Positions 18,677 to 28,581 of a stretch of 64,000 nucleotides of DNA are shown piece after piece. Position 1 is the stretch's first letter. Each line of letters opens with the position of its first letter. Both the position numbers and the translations under genes were made by a program. The DNA lies in assembly GCA_963701245.1 (NCBI GenBank), contig OY969576.1, forward strand, positions 1,178,001 through 1,242,000, read 5' to 3'. The notes beneath the pieces are model-generated. The model saw nothing but the letters and a program-made list of their open reading frames with translations, had not been told where the DNA came from and did no database searches. The DNA comes from CAWCCP01 sp963701245. Lineage in GTDB: Bacteria; Patescibacteriota; Saccharimonadia; Saccharimonadales; UBA4665.

Positions 18677-19825
18677 CTAATGAGTAATAAAGTTCTCGAA
18701 GGTTGCCGGCGAGACCCAGGCAGATCCAACACGGTCCCAACCGCCACCATCACCATAATTGTTCATATCCTGAATATGGATGAGTCCATTGGCGACACCA
18801 GTAACTACCGCGACATGTCCTTCTCCACCTGCCGCATCAGCAGTCTGAGCAATCGAGCCGACCGTTGGTGTTGAGCTGACATTCCAACCGCTTAAGCGGG
18901 CGTAGTAGGCCCAGGAGCTGGCATTGCCCCAGTTTCCCGGCACCGGTATTTGCGTCGCGACATACCACGTGCAGTAACCAAAATCATAGCCGTTATAGCC
19001 GTACATTGGGCCACTGCCCCAAGGAAAGCCTCCCGATGCTGATCCACCGGCTGACGGACTGGCAGCCGCAGCTACTGGCGGTGCTCCATTTGGGATCAAT
19101 ATCTGCTCTCCAACTGTTAAACCAGATATTTCGGCATCATTGTAAGCGATTATCTGGGCAGCATTGGCACCGTATTTCTGAGCAAGGCTAGCCGGTGTAT
19201 CACCTGACTTTACGGTATATACGAGTCCATTAATTGGCGGGATGACTAAATGGTCGCTGGCTGGCAATGTATTACTCGTTAATCCATTTGACCACAGGAT
19301 ACTATTTGAGGTGACGCCATATTGTGCAGCTAGTGCGGCAACCGTGTCACCATTTTTGGTCGTGTAATTCACGATGTCAGCTCTCGATTTAAGTGACGTC
19401 AATACAACTTGCGGCTTGGTTACCACATCATCGTTATTGGAGATAATCGCAAGATCAGCGGCTTGGGATTCGGCCTGATTGGCAATCGGTGTGGTTTCAG
19501 GAAGACCAGCCATACGAGCCACGGTAAGTGCGATGTCGGCTGAGGACAATTGATCAAGTGGATTCACGGTCGTTGTTGAGACCGAACCGCTATCTATTGC
19601 CGTCGATCCAATCGCTGCCTGAGTGCTAGCCTGATTGTTCAATATAAACACCAAGATGAACCCTAAAATGAGCACATTACTTATGAGTAAACTAATTCTA
19701 ATCGTTCGTTTACGAACGGCCTTACGTCGTAGTTTTACTTCAATTCGTCGATATAATCGACCGGAGCGGACAGATCTTGGGACAGTCAAATGGGCGCTTA
19801 GAGGCGTAGAATGGACCGAACTCAA
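18677..19825 (-). CDS. Membrane-anchored peptidoglycan hydrolase with two LysM domains and a CHAP domain
   Basis: The frame is open from a TTG at 19840, but GGAGG lies 8 bp before a second in-frame TTG at 19823-19825, which I take as the start (382 residues). Basic N-terminus, one membrane helix (~43-65), two LysM repeats (VNYTTKNGDTVAALAAQYGV and VYTVKSGDTPASLAQKYG) that bind glycan, then a CHAP amidase/endopeptidase domain with its Cys in FGYCTWYVA and His in GEGHVAVVTG. Probably cleaves cell-wall peptides outside the membrane. Upstream is a 350-bp spacer. Confidence 0.92.
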   Translation of the reverse strand: MSSVHSTPLSAHLTVPRSVRSGRLYRRIEVKLRRKAVRKRTIRISLLISNVLILGFILVFILNNQASTQAAIGSTAIDSGSVSTTTVNPLDQLSSADIALTVARMAGLPETTPIANQAESQAADLAIISNNDDVVTKPQVVLTSLKSRADIVNYTTKNGDTVAALAAQYGVTSNSILWSNGLTSNTLPASDHLVIPPINGLVYTVKSGDTPASLAQKYGANAAQIIAYNDAEISGLTVGEQILIPNGAPPVAAAASPSAGGSASGGFPWGSGPMYGYNGYDFGYCTWYVATQIPVPGNWGNASSWAYYARLSGWNVSSTPTVGSIAQTADAAGGEGHVAVVTGVANGLIHIQDMNNYGDGGGWDRVGSAWVSPATFENFITH

Positions 19826-19840
19826 GGCTGTCGCCTCCAA

Positions 19841-20193
19841 ACTCGCTGCAGCTCCAGGTGTGCAGAGTCGTTATAACGAGTTTGACATTGACTGATAATA
19901 ATCAAGCTCCCCATTTGATAGTTAGCATAACCTGGACACTTATACGTCAGCTAAACCCTACCAGCTTCATGAAGTCACTGCTACGGTCGGTTCTTTAGTA
20001 AAAAATTTTCAAAGTATAAGAGGTAATACTCTTCTGCTTGTCCACCAAGCGTTTTCGCATTACCGGAATATTATAACAAATAGCAAACTGAGCGCAAGCT
20101 GTAAATATGCCCTGTTACCCCCGTTGATTAGGTGTAACTATAGCCTGTCTACGTACTGACGACTATGAATTATTTCACTACAGGTATTCTCGT
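19841..20193. other. Intergenic spacer without a recognised gene
   Basis: 353 bp between mltG and the LysM-CHAP gene. It must contain the LysM-CHAP promoter near its left end and the mltG 3' region near its right end. I found no tRNA, strong hairpin followed by a T-run, or coding frame of note. Confidence 0.5.
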
Positions 20194-21255
20194 TCAGGGT
20201 TCACTGCACAATTTATGGCAGTAGGTAGCTGTGTTGGCCTGTTGCTGTTGGTACGTCATAGCATAGTAGGTGACTCCATTATCGCCCGTGACAAAGTAGA
20301 GCCAATGTGTTGCAGCTGGATGCGCAACGGCATCGAGGGATGATGCAGTGACACTACTGATTGGGGTTGGCGGCAGCCCAGTGTGAATAAGCGTGTTATA
20401 GGGCGAGTCAAAACTGAGACTCGGCGCTTGGCCAGCCACAATTGCGCCATAATTTGCGGTGACATCAGAGCCTAGATCCATATTGCTGTGTAACCTTGTA
20501 AGAAACACCTGGGCGACCTGCGTCTGATCGCTAGGCTTGCTCACTTCTTGCTCGACAATTGATGCAAGAGTAATACCTTGGTAGACTGTCAACCCCTCGG
20601 AAGCAAATGCTGCTTGTAGCGAGGGAGTGAGTTGTTGGCTCATTTCAGTGAGAGATTCCTGAATTATCGTCGATGGCAAGGTATCAGAGTCTTTATCAAA
20701 TGAATCCGGCCAAAGCAGGCCTTCTAATGTATCAATATTTGCTGGCTTGAAAGCTAACGCTGGTAAATTAGAGTATAGACTCGGCTGTAGCGCTGCGTCC
20801 ACGCTGGCCGGCGTAAAACCGTCATTAATCAGGTCGGCTCGAATTTGGTCTATTCGTTTACCTGGCAGAATAGTCACTAATTTGGTCTGTACTTTACCCT
20901 TGGTCATTGTAGTAACGATTTGTTCTGTGCTTTGACTGGGTGATAATGCATAGACGCCTGCCTGTAATTGACTGCTTAACTCCTCACTGTGGGCGTAGAG
21001 CTCAAAAGCCCAGGCACTTCGGATGAGGTGCTGTTTTTCTAATTGATCACCGATCTGTTTGACGGAATCACCCTCCTGGACCGTGAATATCTGAGTCTGA
21101 GGCGAATTGTTCACCGGTTTTAATTCTTCATTATAAATATGCTGGACGACAAAAATCCCAGCGATGATCACTACTGCAAGGGTACATAAGACTATCCAGA
21201 CACGCATTGGCATCAGATGACGTTTTCGGCCTGATACTTTATAACCGTAGTTCAT
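20194..21255 (-). CDS. mltG: Endolytic murein transglycosylase MltG
   Basis: 353 residues: short cytoplasmic basic N-terminus, one membrane helix (~17-40) and an extracellular YceG/MltG fold. The LysM-like segment FTVQEGDSVKQIGDQLEKQ is followed by the catalytic domain with the Glu in ITLASIVEQEVSKPSDQ and the conserved SPYNTLIHTGLPPTPI motif. It cuts nascent glycan strands near the membrane and sets chain length. The start overlaps the ruvX stop by ATGA (21252-21255), so the two are co-translated. Confidence 0.96.
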   Translation of the reverse strand: MNYGYKVSGRKRHLMPMRVWIVLCTLAVVIIAGIFVVQHIYNEELKPVNNSPQTQIFTVQEGDSVKQIGDQLEKQHLIRSAWAFELYAHSEELSSQLQAGVYALSPSQSTEQIVTTMTKGKVQTKLVTILPGKRIDQIRADLINDGFTPASVDAALQPSLYSNLPALAFKPANIDTLEGLLWPDSFDKDSDTLPSTIIQESLTEMSQQLTPSLQAAFASEGLTVYQGITLASIVEQEVSKPSDQTQVAQVFLTRLHSNMDLGSDVTANYGAIVAGQAPSLSFDSPYNTLIHTGLPPTPISSVTASSLDAVAHPAATHWLYFVTGDNGVTYYAMTYQQQQANTATYCHKLCSEP

Positions 21256-21686
21256 GCGTTATCTCCCTCCAGTGGCATATGGTCATTCAAATAATCTTCT
21301 AGTATGATCGTTGCCGCAATGGCGTCAATACGTTCTTTCGGATATGATTTTCGATGTTGCTTTAGTTCAGCCTCGGCAGTAATCGATGTGACTGATTCAT
21401 CTTGGTAGACGACCGGAATGTGAAGCCGACTCTGGCACTGTTTCCCAAAGCTTTCTACTATTTTTGTCTGCTCGGTTATTTGACCTGCCAGGCCGCGCGG
21501 GTAACCGATAACCAACAAACGCACCCCTTCTTCTTCGATTATTTGCAACAATCGATCAAAGATTTTTTCATCATTAAGTACTGTGGTCAGCGGTCGAGCT
21601 AAACGCGCATTGAAACTAGCCACCGATACGCCGATCCGGGTGGAACCAACGTCCAATGACAGTACCGATTTAAGGGTTGTTGGCAT
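21252..21686 (-). CDS. ruvX: Holliday-junction resolvase-like RuvX (YqgF)
   Basis: 144 residues from the ATG at 21684-21686 (an upstream in-frame start at 21719 adds 11 poorly fitting residues). Motifs LDVGSTRIGVS, GYPRGLAG, YQDESVTS and DAIAATIILEDYL carry the RNase-H-like acidic residues. YqgF is an essential RNase linked to 16S rRNA 3'-end maturation and is proposed to resolve junctions. It overlaps its upstream neighbour by ~17 bp and mltG by 4 bp, giving a compact operon. Confidence 0.94.
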   Translation of the reverse strand: MPTTLKSVLSLDVGSTRIGVSVASFNARLARPLTTVLNDEKIFDRLLQIIEEEGVRLLVIGYPRGLAGQITEQTKIVESFGKQCQSRLHIPVVYQDESVTSITAEAELKQHRKSYPKERIDAIAATIILEDYLNDHMPLEGDNA

Positions 21687-23427
21687 TATTGTTACTCGAC
21701 GTTGTCTGAGGTTTGGCAATGGTTACCGTAATCTTATTCTGATTCTTAGGGACAGTCGTCACCCAGAAAGGACTAAGTTTCACATTTACATTAGTCACGT
21801 CGGGGTCAGTTTCTAACTGACTCTTAATATCGCCACTCTTCTTACCAGCTGATTCGGATTTTATGGCATTGACGTTTAGCTCAGGTCCGGCCTCGGCAGT
21901 TGTCGTCATACTTATTTGGGCTCCCGTTGAAGAAGCATTCTGGACGCTATATGCTGCACTATCAATGCCATCGTTAAGAATGCTCTGTTTGGATGTGTCG
22001 ATCTGTCCATTAATATTCGTGTCAACCAGCGTTTGTAGGTCGCTCTTGTGGACACCGAACATAGTATAGGTTACCGCTTCAGTAACCGTGACATTACTGG
22101 CAGCCGTGCCTACATTAGCGCTGTTAGTATATGTTGGTGTACCCGCACTGAAGGTTGACGGAATCGGATACAATCCTTGACCCTCGAGTTGATTTTGAAG
22201 ATTCTGCTTCACTGTTGGATCAGCCGTCGGTAGTTTTGCTTTGGCGTTATTAATATCATTCTGGCTGACTATTTGTACAATATTATCGGTTCCGCCGGAA
22301 GTTGAACCGCTGGCACTGACATTGGGATTTCCCACGACACTGTATGAACCACTGGTGTTGTAGTTAGTACCAGGTGATTGGGCCTGGATTCCTACATCAG
22401 GATCGCCGTTACTGTTGACGCCCTGGAAAGTACAGTGACCGTGTGACGCAGTCGGAATGAATGAGACGACATCACTTAAAATAAATGTCAGGTTATTGTT
22501 GGTCAGTGCCGTTCCTTGAGGTATGTCATTCGGAATATTACCACTACATGAACCGGCTGACATCGTGACCGTACCGCTGGCCGTATTACCTTCGTTTTGC
22601 TGGCCGGTGGTGGCAACTTGCTGATTGTAGGTCTTCGACTGCGAAGAGAGAGTAGCTGGCACCGTGTCACTGGCCGGATCAAGTGACGACGCTGATGTAG
22701 ATAAATTCAGATCTAGTGATACATTGACATTGGTAGCATTAGTAGTGATCGCAATAGCTGCCTTTGGTAACACATTCAAACCGAAGATTGCCCCTGCAAT
22801 TAATAAAATAATTACTAGAATCACGATAACGAGCAGCATACGAAATCGTTCGAAATTTGGTATTAGTAAACTTTTGTCTTTCTTTTGTTTCTTTGGTTTT
22901 TCGTCGGCGGCAGGCAATTCAGAATCATTCGCTGTAGGCCCATTTGGAGGCCCGTTCACATCAGGAGTTGGTACTTCGTTATCATCAAGCTGTACAGTTT
23001 CCACGTCATCCTTAGCAGCCTCCATACCGGCCAGAGCGCCCACTGTGGCCGCCCCCGCAACTTTTGGATCGAACTCCGGCTGTTCACCGTTAATATCGGT
23101 TGGCTCATCAACGGTCTCTTCATCATCGGCAGTACTTGGTGCAAGCGGAATTTCTGGCTTACTGGTGAGCGATTTAGCTATGTAAATGCCGACCATGCCG
23201 GCAAGCGGCAACAGGCCAGCTTCAGAGGTAATGAGCACGACATGTTTTTTGGCTTCATCGGCTGCCCGTTTTAAAAGCTTCATATTTACGACGCTCTGAA
23301 ATACCGCTGCACGCTTTGGCAAAACGAGAGCCACGACTTTACCGTCGCTGGCTTTCAGCTTATCTATAATTCCAGTGATTTCGTCGTCGATATCGATGTA
23401 GATTGTATCTTTAGAGGTGACTGCCAT
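21670..23427 (-). CDS. One-TM protein of the kind annotated 'baseplate J/gp47-like' in candidate-phylum bacteria
   Basis: 585 residues. An N-terminal cytoplasmic alpha/beta domain (~1-95; DEITGIIDKLKASDGKVVALVLPKR) precedes an acidic, Pro-rich linker. A single membrane helix (~199-222) follows. The rest is a long Thr/Ser/Asn-rich extracellular region with beta-type repeats. I recall this architecture from Saccharibacteria-like genomes, where the label is only by distant similarity. It sits directly after the FtsA-like gene and before ruvX, so a role in the cell envelope or division is inferred, not shown. Confidence 0.7.
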   Translation of the reverse strand: MAVTSKDTIYIDIDDEITGIIDKLKASDGKVVALVLPKRAAVFQSVVNMKLLKRAADEAKKHVVLITSEAGLLPLAGMVGIYIAKSLTSKPEIPLAPSTADDEETVDEPTDINGEQPEFDPKVAGAATVGALAGMEAAKDDVETVQLDDNEVPTPDVNGPPNGPTANDSELPAADEKPKKQKKDKSLLIPNFERFRMLLVIVILVIILLIAGAIFGLNVLPKAAIAITTNATNVNVSLDLNLSTSASSLDPASDTVPATLSSQSKTYNQQVATTGQQNEGNTASGTVTMSAGSCSGNIPNDIPQGTALTNNNLTFILSDVVSFIPTASHGHCTFQGVNSNGDPDVGIQAQSPGTNYNTSGSYSVVGNPNVSASGSTSGGTDNIVQIVSQNDINNAKAKLPTADPTVKQNLQNQLEGQGLYPIPSTFSAGTPTYTNSANVGTAASNVTVTEAVTYTMFGVHKSDLQTLVDTNINGQIDTSKQSILNDGIDSAAYSVQNASSTGAQISMTTTAEAGPELNVNAIKSESAGKKSGDIKSQLETDPDVTNVNVKLSPFWVTTVPKNQNKITVTIAKPQTTSSNNNANNP

Positions 23428-23439
23428 GATTTGTCTATT

Positions 23440-24771
23440 TTACACTCTTAACATTTTATCAATCTTGTCACGAATACTGTTTGAGTCATTGGTAAATTGC
23501 ATAGTATCCATGCCTACTCGAAGTAAGCCCATTGCCGTAATAAAGGTATGGTCGTTGACATTACCAGTGGTATCTTTGATACCGGCAACTTGATCTGGAC
23601 GAATATGATGGACACTCGGCTTTCTGGTAAAAGGCAAGCTACGGTACCACTCAGTTTGTTCCAGACGGTCCATGAGCACTCCTAATGACGACCCTCCGCC
23701 ACAGAGAAACATTCGGTGAGGTAAATGATCTAACTTCGTAAATTCACCCAATGCAAGCTCTATTCCACCTATCCATACGTCAGCTGTTTTATCGAGCGAC
23801 GCTTCGACCGCTGGACGTTTTGTCACAGGGGTTTTATTGGTACTAAGCCCCACTTTGAGCTCTTCTGCCTGATCGAAATCAACACTCAAATCACGTTCAA
23901 TGGCATGAGTATACGCTCGACCACCTATTCCAAACATCTTTGTTCCTTGGACGCCACCGTCATTGACTACGGCAATGTCAGTCGTACCACCACCAACATC
24001 CATAAGTATGGCACTTAAGTTCTGATTCGGATTATTGCCTATGACGGCTCGCGCCACGGCAAATGGCTCAGCAGCGACGGCCAATAAATCAAGGTCTAAT
24101 TCCTGGGCTGTTTTTTCCAAAGCACCGATATGAATCATTGGTGCAAAAGCGGTATACAGTTGTACTACGACATCCCGACCCTGAAAGCCAATTGGGTTCG
24201 TTACCGGATAGCTGTCTATTTCGATACTGACCAGCGCACTGTTCACCAGACGCACTTCAACCTCTTTACCACCAAGTTCCCAAGCCAGTTGTTGTTTTGC
24301 TTTGGCTTGAGCACGCTCTTGAACTAAGTTGATGATCTTTTCCATTTCTTCGATATCAATGGGCTCACTTGACTTCTTGCGTACAACACGAATGGTCGTT
24401 GTGGTACCTTTTACGAGCTCCCCGGCAATCCCAATGATCGCCGTTCTGACGCTTGTCGACGCTTGTCCTTCAGCTTCGTTTAACGCTTTATCACAGTTCT
24501 CGACGACGCTCGCAATATCGGAGATGGCACCCGCTTGCATATCTGTTAAACTCTGATGCGAGCGTCCGACACCAACAATTTCTATCGTTCCATCAGAGCC
24601 TATTTTACCGATGAGAGCTTTGACAAATTCGGTTCCTATATCAAGTGCTACAAGAAATTGATCGTTACTTTTTTTGACCGCCTTAGCCCGGACATTGGCA
24701 GATGCTTTGCCTGCGCCGTCAGCCGCTTTTTGCGCAAACTTAGAGCCAACGCTTTTCAATGATTTAAGCAT
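23440..24771 (-). CDS. FtsA/PilM-like actin-fold ATPase
   Basis: About 443 residues from ATG at 24769-24771 (MLKSLKSVG; the frame is open further to 24858). Actin-fold ATPase with phosphate 1 FLVALDIGTEFVKALIGKIG, phosphate 2 AILMDVGGGTTDIAVV and the adenosine motif FLCGGGSSLG. The ~100-residue insert after phosphate 1 fits the 1C domain of FtsA or PilM. A C-terminal amphipathic helix (IRDKIDKMLRV) could attach it to the membrane. FtsA tethers FtsZ; PilM tethers a pilus complex. The one-TM partner next door fits either role, so I leave the symbol blank. Confidence 0.85.
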   Translation of the reverse strand: MLKSLKSVGSKFAQKAADGAGKASANVRAKAVKKSNDQFLVALDIGTEFVKALIGKIGSDGTIEIVGVGRSHQSLTDMQAGAISDIASVVENCDKALNEAEGQASTSVRTAIIGIAGELVKGTTTTIRVVRKKSSEPIDIEEMEKIINLVQERAQAKAKQQLAWELGGKEVEVRLVNSALVSIEIDSYPVTNPIGFQGRDVVVQLYTAFAPMIHIGALEKTAQELDLDLLAVAAEPFAVARAVIGNNPNQNLSAILMDVGGGTTDIAVVNDGGVQGTKMFGIGGRAYTHAIERDLSVDFDQAEELKVGLSTNKTPVTKRPAVEASLDKTADVWIGGIELALGEFTKLDHLPHRMFLCGGGSSLGVLMDRLEQTEWYRSLPFTRKPSVHHIRPDQVAGIKDTTGNVNDHTFITAMGLLRVGMDTMQFTNDSNSIRDKIDKMLRV

Positions 24772-24888
24772 ATTCACTATTTTAGCATACCTATATCTGA
24801 GAAAGGGCTGTGAAAGGTTGCAGTTATGGTGTGAAATACGCTCTGATTTAGGCGCCAATATTCCACGTATGTTGCTGAGTAAAAGTTA

Positions 24889-25533
24889 TTAGGTATAAGG
24901 TGTTTTTTCATCAAGTTCATGAAGATGTCCAGCTACCTTCTTATTCGATGATCGCTTGTTGACATACTTGAAGTACACAATGGCTATCAATATAACAGCA
25001 TCACTAATTACACCGTAGAGTGGTCGTATATACAGTGTACCGAACGGTTTATTTATGAGCGTGAGGCAACTGAAGACCATCGCCATAGTGCCAATAAACC
25101 ATAAATGAAACGGTTCAGTACCCGGAAAACGCTTAATTTTTAAAATGAGAATGGTCGTAGCAAAGACATCAATAAACACTGTAGCCCAGATGGCGACTAC
25201 ATTGTTCTTAGTGGCAATCCAGACTATGAGAGTGACAATACTTCCAATCAGTAATATACGGTCGAAGCGGGAACTATCTCGAACACCATATTTGAGAGAC
25301 AAACCGAAAATAATAGTTGAGTAGAGCGTGAAGACAACGTACGCCAAGATAGATAACGTCGCCCCCTCCAGGTATTGCGAAATAACAATTACAAAATCCA
25401 TTATCGCAAAGACCAGCCAGGCGTATTGTTGAGGTCTTGTCTCGCCCCTGATAATCGTTAGCATGTAGGGTATACCGACATACAGCGCGCAACAGGTCGA
25501 CAGGAACCCACAAACGAGAACAAATGCTTCCAT
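24889..25533 (-). CDS. Seven-helix membrane protein with a PQ-loop-like motif
   Basis: 214 residues with about seven hydrophobic helices. RGETRPQQYAW between helices 1 and 2 resembles the Pro-Gln loop of PQ-loop/SWEET-type carriers, and the hydrophobic layout is compatible with that fold. The tail is hydrophilic (NKKVAGHLHELDEKTPYT). A carrier for a small metabolite is possible but not proved; no substrate signature is visible. It lies immediately after alaS on the same strand, with 3 bp between the genes. Confidence 0.55.
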   Translation of the reverse strand: MEAFVLVCGFLSTCCALYVGIPYMLTIIRGETRPQQYAWLVFAIMDFVIVISQYLEGATLSILAYVVFTLYSTIIFGLSLKYGVRDSSRFDRILLIGSIVTLIVWIATKNNVVAIWATVFIDVFATTILILKIKRFPGTEPFHLWFIGTMAMVFSCLTLINKPFGTLYIRPLYGVISDAVILIAIVYFKYVNKRSSNKKVAGHLHELDEKTPYT

Positions 25534-25536
25534 TAT

Positions 25537-27447
25537 CTAGACAAGAGCCGCTTTAATACGGCGAATACCAGCAGACGAGCTTTCTTCTTTTATTATTTTA
25601 AAGACTCTATTATCTTCAGCCAACTGAGCAGTATGATCAACATGTGGACCACCGCAAATCTCAAAACTAAATGGCTTATCAGCAGTATCGGCAATCATCT
25701 TATACACCTTAACCGTATCACCGTAGCGGTCGCCAAATTGTCCTAGTGCACCTTCTTCTTCGATGGTCACTTTTGTGGGGTATTCTTCATAGGAGACCTT
25801 TAAGTCATTTTTTATCTGCTGGTTGACGATTTCCTCAACTTTTTTAATCTGTTCCGGCGTTACTTTCTCGGGATGGGAAAAGTCAAATCGGAGGCGTTCT
25901 TCCGTTATATTCGATCCGCGTTGCACAACATGGTCACCAAGTACGTCTCGAAGTGCTTGGTAGAGTAAATGGGTGGCAGTGTGATATTTTTTGTGTTGCA
26001 AAGTCTGACCACCCAGGCCGCCTTTGAACACGCCCTTACTCGCCGTCTGGCTGCGTTCACGTTGAATACGCATATGCTCATCGAACTGCTCTCGCCAATT
26101 TGAGTCGAGCTTTACGTTTTGAGTAAATGCTTCTTCAACACTAAGCTCTACCGGAAAGCCATAGGTATCATATAAGATAAATAATGCTTGGCCGCTCGAC
26201 ATTTTGTTGGACGCTGCTTTTGTAGCAACCAACAGCTTTTTAAATTCTCGAAGGCCCCGCCTAAGTGTCTGTCGGAAAAGCTTTTCTTCTTTCACCAGTA
26301 CATCAATTACTTTTTGCTGACTGTTGTTTACTTCCAAAAAATCGTTCTTATAAATGTCAACGATAATCGGCACGATATCGTTTAAGAAATTCTGTTCAAT
26401 ACCAAGCTCAAAGGCAAATCGGATTGCCCGACGAACTAAGCGTCGCATCACATAACCCTGCTCTTTATTACTGGGTACTACTCCATCGACCGCCAAGAAC
26501 GTCGCTGCCCTAAGATGATCGGCAATAACCCGCATGCTTTCAGTGTGACTGTCATAATGCTTGCCGGAAATAGCCTCCAGTTTTTCAACAATCGGCCAAA
26601 TCAGACTGATTTTAAACATATCCGGCGTGTCAAGTGCGGCAGCGGCAATACGTTCTAAACCAGCACCAAAATCAACATTTCGTTTTGGTAATTTTTCAAA
26701 GGTCATATTATCTGAGCGAACATATTCCATGAAGACGCTATTGCCAATTTCCATGTACCGGCCACAGTCACAGTTCGGGTGACAATACTCACCATATTCA
26801 GGATTATGTTTGATAAAATCGAATTCATAAAAGACTTCGCTATCGGGGCCACCAGGTTCGCCAGCCGGCATGTCATTAATTTTTCCGGCTCGGCACCACC
26901 AGTTTTTCGAGGCATCATAATAGAAAATCCGACCGGCCTGCATGCCAGTTTTGTAGCCATTTTCCTCTGATCCTATTTCGACTTCTTTGGCTTCAATGCC
27001 TTTTTCGTCAAATAACCTTTTCCAAATCTCCCCCGATTCAACGTCTTTCGGAATATTATTAATCTCATCACCAATAAAGCAGGTCACATAAAGTTTTTTC
27101 GGGTCAAGCCCCGCTCTACTTGTTAAAAATTCAAAAAACCACGGTAACTGCTCGGCTTTAAAATAATCACCAAGCGACCAGTTACCGAGCATTTCAAAAA
27201 AGGTGGTGTGGCGATTATCGCCAACTTCTTCAATGTCCTGAGCTCGTAAACAAGTCTGACTATCTACCAAACGTTTTCCATTCGGATTCACCTCACCGAG
27301 AAGATACGGAATAAGCGGTTGCATACCGCTCCCAGTAAATAAGGTGGTCGGATCATTTTGAGGTACCAGCGATGCTCTTGGAATCTGTACATGCTGCCGT
27401 TCCTTAAAAAAATCTACATATGCCTGTCGAATCTCCTGTGATGTCAT
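25537..27447 (-). CDS. alaS: Alanyl-tRNA synthetase, compact form
   Basis: 636 residues versus about 870 in typical bacteria. The catalytic core is present (residues ~1-250 with TGSGMQPLIPYLLGE, FFEMLGNWSLGDYFK and the 256-268 GAGLERIAAA segment). The editing site is kept: HTATH at 489-493 and CGGPH at 598-602. Two parts are missing. The beta-barrel normally lying between the core and the editing site is replaced by a ~20-residue linker (465-485). The C-terminal C-Ala/DHHA1 domain is absent because the protein ends right after the editing domain (GIRRIKAALV). Confidence 0.93.
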   Translation of the reverse strand: MTSQEIRQAYVDFFKERQHVQIPRASLVPQNDPTTLFTGSGMQPLIPYLLGEVNPNGKRLVDSQTCLRAQDIEEVGDNRHTTFFEMLGNWSLGDYFKAEQLPWFFEFLTSRAGLDPKKLYVTCFIGDEINNIPKDVESGEIWKRLFDEKGIEAKEVEIGSEENGYKTGMQAGRIFYYDASKNWWCRAGKINDMPAGEPGGPDSEVFYEFDFIKHNPEYGEYCHPNCDCGRYMEIGNSVFMEYVRSDNMTFEKLPKRNVDFGAGLERIAAAALDTPDMFKISLIWPIVEKLEAISGKHYDSHTESMRVIADHLRAATFLAVDGVVPSNKEQGYVMRRLVRRAIRFAFELGIEQNFLNDIVPIIVDIYKNDFLEVNNSQQKVIDVLVKEEKLFRQTLRRGLREFKKLLVATKAASNKMSSGQALFILYDTYGFPVELSVEEAFTQNVKLDSNWREQFDEHMRIQRERSQTASKGVFKGGLGGQTLQHKKYHTATHLLYQALRDVLGDHVVQRGSNITEERLRFDFSHPEKVTPEQIKKVEEIVNQQIKNDLKVSYEEYPTKVTIEEEGALGQFGDRYGDTVKVYKMIADTADKPFSFEICGGPHVDHTAQLAEDNRVFKIIKEESSSAGIRRIKAALV

Positions 27448-27555
27448 GGGCTTTATTTTAACAGTGGTGATAAGATCAGTAAAATAAAATTACTCTCTCT
27501 TGGTAACTTTATACTCAGCAACTCAATAATATGGTCAAAAATGAAGTACTTCTCA

Positions 27556-28581
27556 TTACTGCCAAGAGACATTAAAGCTCGTGCCACTACTCATTATGGT
27601 TGATGGTTTGGCCATAATACCACTAGATTGACTGACCATAGTGATAGGTTGAGCATGACTACTGAGTATATTTGCGTTAGAACCATTAACTATGGCTGTT
27701 CCGGAGGTAAACGACACCATCCCAAAATTATCTAGTGGCAGCAATTTAGTTGGCGACGCTGTGGGATCTTCTTCTATCCACTCGGCTGACGATCTTGATG
27801 ATTGATAAATGACATAGCTACTAAATATCTCTTGAGTCGATAGATTAGTAAGATTAATTTGCCATAGCCCAGGCTTTATTTGATTTATTGAGGCAGCTAT
27901 GGAAGAGCCCGGCAGAAGGCTCACGGTGTCTATAGTACGAGGCGCTGCTGGTAATATTTCGTAAAATGCCGAACTGGTTACCTGCCCATCCGCAGAGATG
28001 GTATTTTGTGTACCAATTTGTAACAGATCACTACTGGTAATGCCGCCAATACCTATCCATGTTGCATCGCCAGTTTTAGATTGATTGTTACCAAGCACTT
28101 CGGGAACTGTCCAATTGGCAGTGATGCCAGTTATGTTTTCCTCGTTTGTCATGTAGCCAGACCAGTTTACCGAGTTATAACTATTCGCCGTAGAGCCACT
28201 TGTCGAGGCTTTTGATGTGTTTGGTTTTAGCCCTAGCACACTGCTATTTGGCGAGGGCACCACAACTGGTGCAGTCATGGCTGACGGAGTTGCAATGCTT
28301 TGATGGCCGGGTTGAGTTGTAGTAGTCGCCGCTTGAGTAGAGTTTTGTTTATTTTTCGTTAGAGATTTGGGTGTGTTATTTGTTATATCTTTAGAAATAT
28401 CTGATAGATAGTGAGGTAGCAAGGTTATGTGAAGAACAATAAAAATACCTATTGCCAACCTCAAGACGATAAATAACGACAAAATACTCCACTTAAGTGA
28501 GGTACGAATATTGAACTTGCGATTTGTTTTAGCTGCTGAGGAGACATTTTGTGTCATATCATTGATCGGTTTTTTTACCAA
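27556..28581 (-). CDS. Membrane-anchored glutamic peptidase (family G1, eqolisin-like)
   Basis: 341 residues: a basic cytoplasmic N-terminus, one membrane helix (~31-55), a Ser/Thr/Pro linker (~65-130), then a G1 peptidase domain. The catalytic pair matches scytalidoglutamic peptidase: Gln188 in LLQIGTQN and Glu267 in SAEWIEEDP. The strand NSVNWSGYMTNEENITGITANWTVP and ATWIGIGG also fit. Such enzymes are acid proteases first found in fungi, with bacterial and archaeal members. The domain would sit outside the cell and could digest surface or host-derived protein. Confidence 0.85.
   Translation of the reverse strand: MVKKPINDMTQNVSSAAKTNRKFNIRTSLKWSILSLFIVLRLAIGIFIVLHITLLPHYLSDISKDITNNTPKSLTKNKQNSTQAATTTTQPGHQSIATPSAMTAPVVVPSPNSSVLGLKPNTSKASTSGSTANSYNSVNWSGYMTNEENITGITANWTVPEVLGNNQSKTGDATWIGIGGITSSDLLQIGTQNTISADGQVTSSAFYEILPAAPRTIDTVSLLPGSSIAASINQIKPGLWQINLTNLSTQEIFSSYVIYQSSRSSAEWIEEDPTASPTKLLPLDNFGMVSFTSGTAIVNGSNANILSSHAQPITMVSQSSGIMAKPSTIMSSGTSFNVSWQ

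Noticed and set aside
22664..23185. Plus-strand frame of 173 codons
   Set aside because: It is the mirror of a Ser/Thr-rich part of the 585-residue protein on the minus strand.
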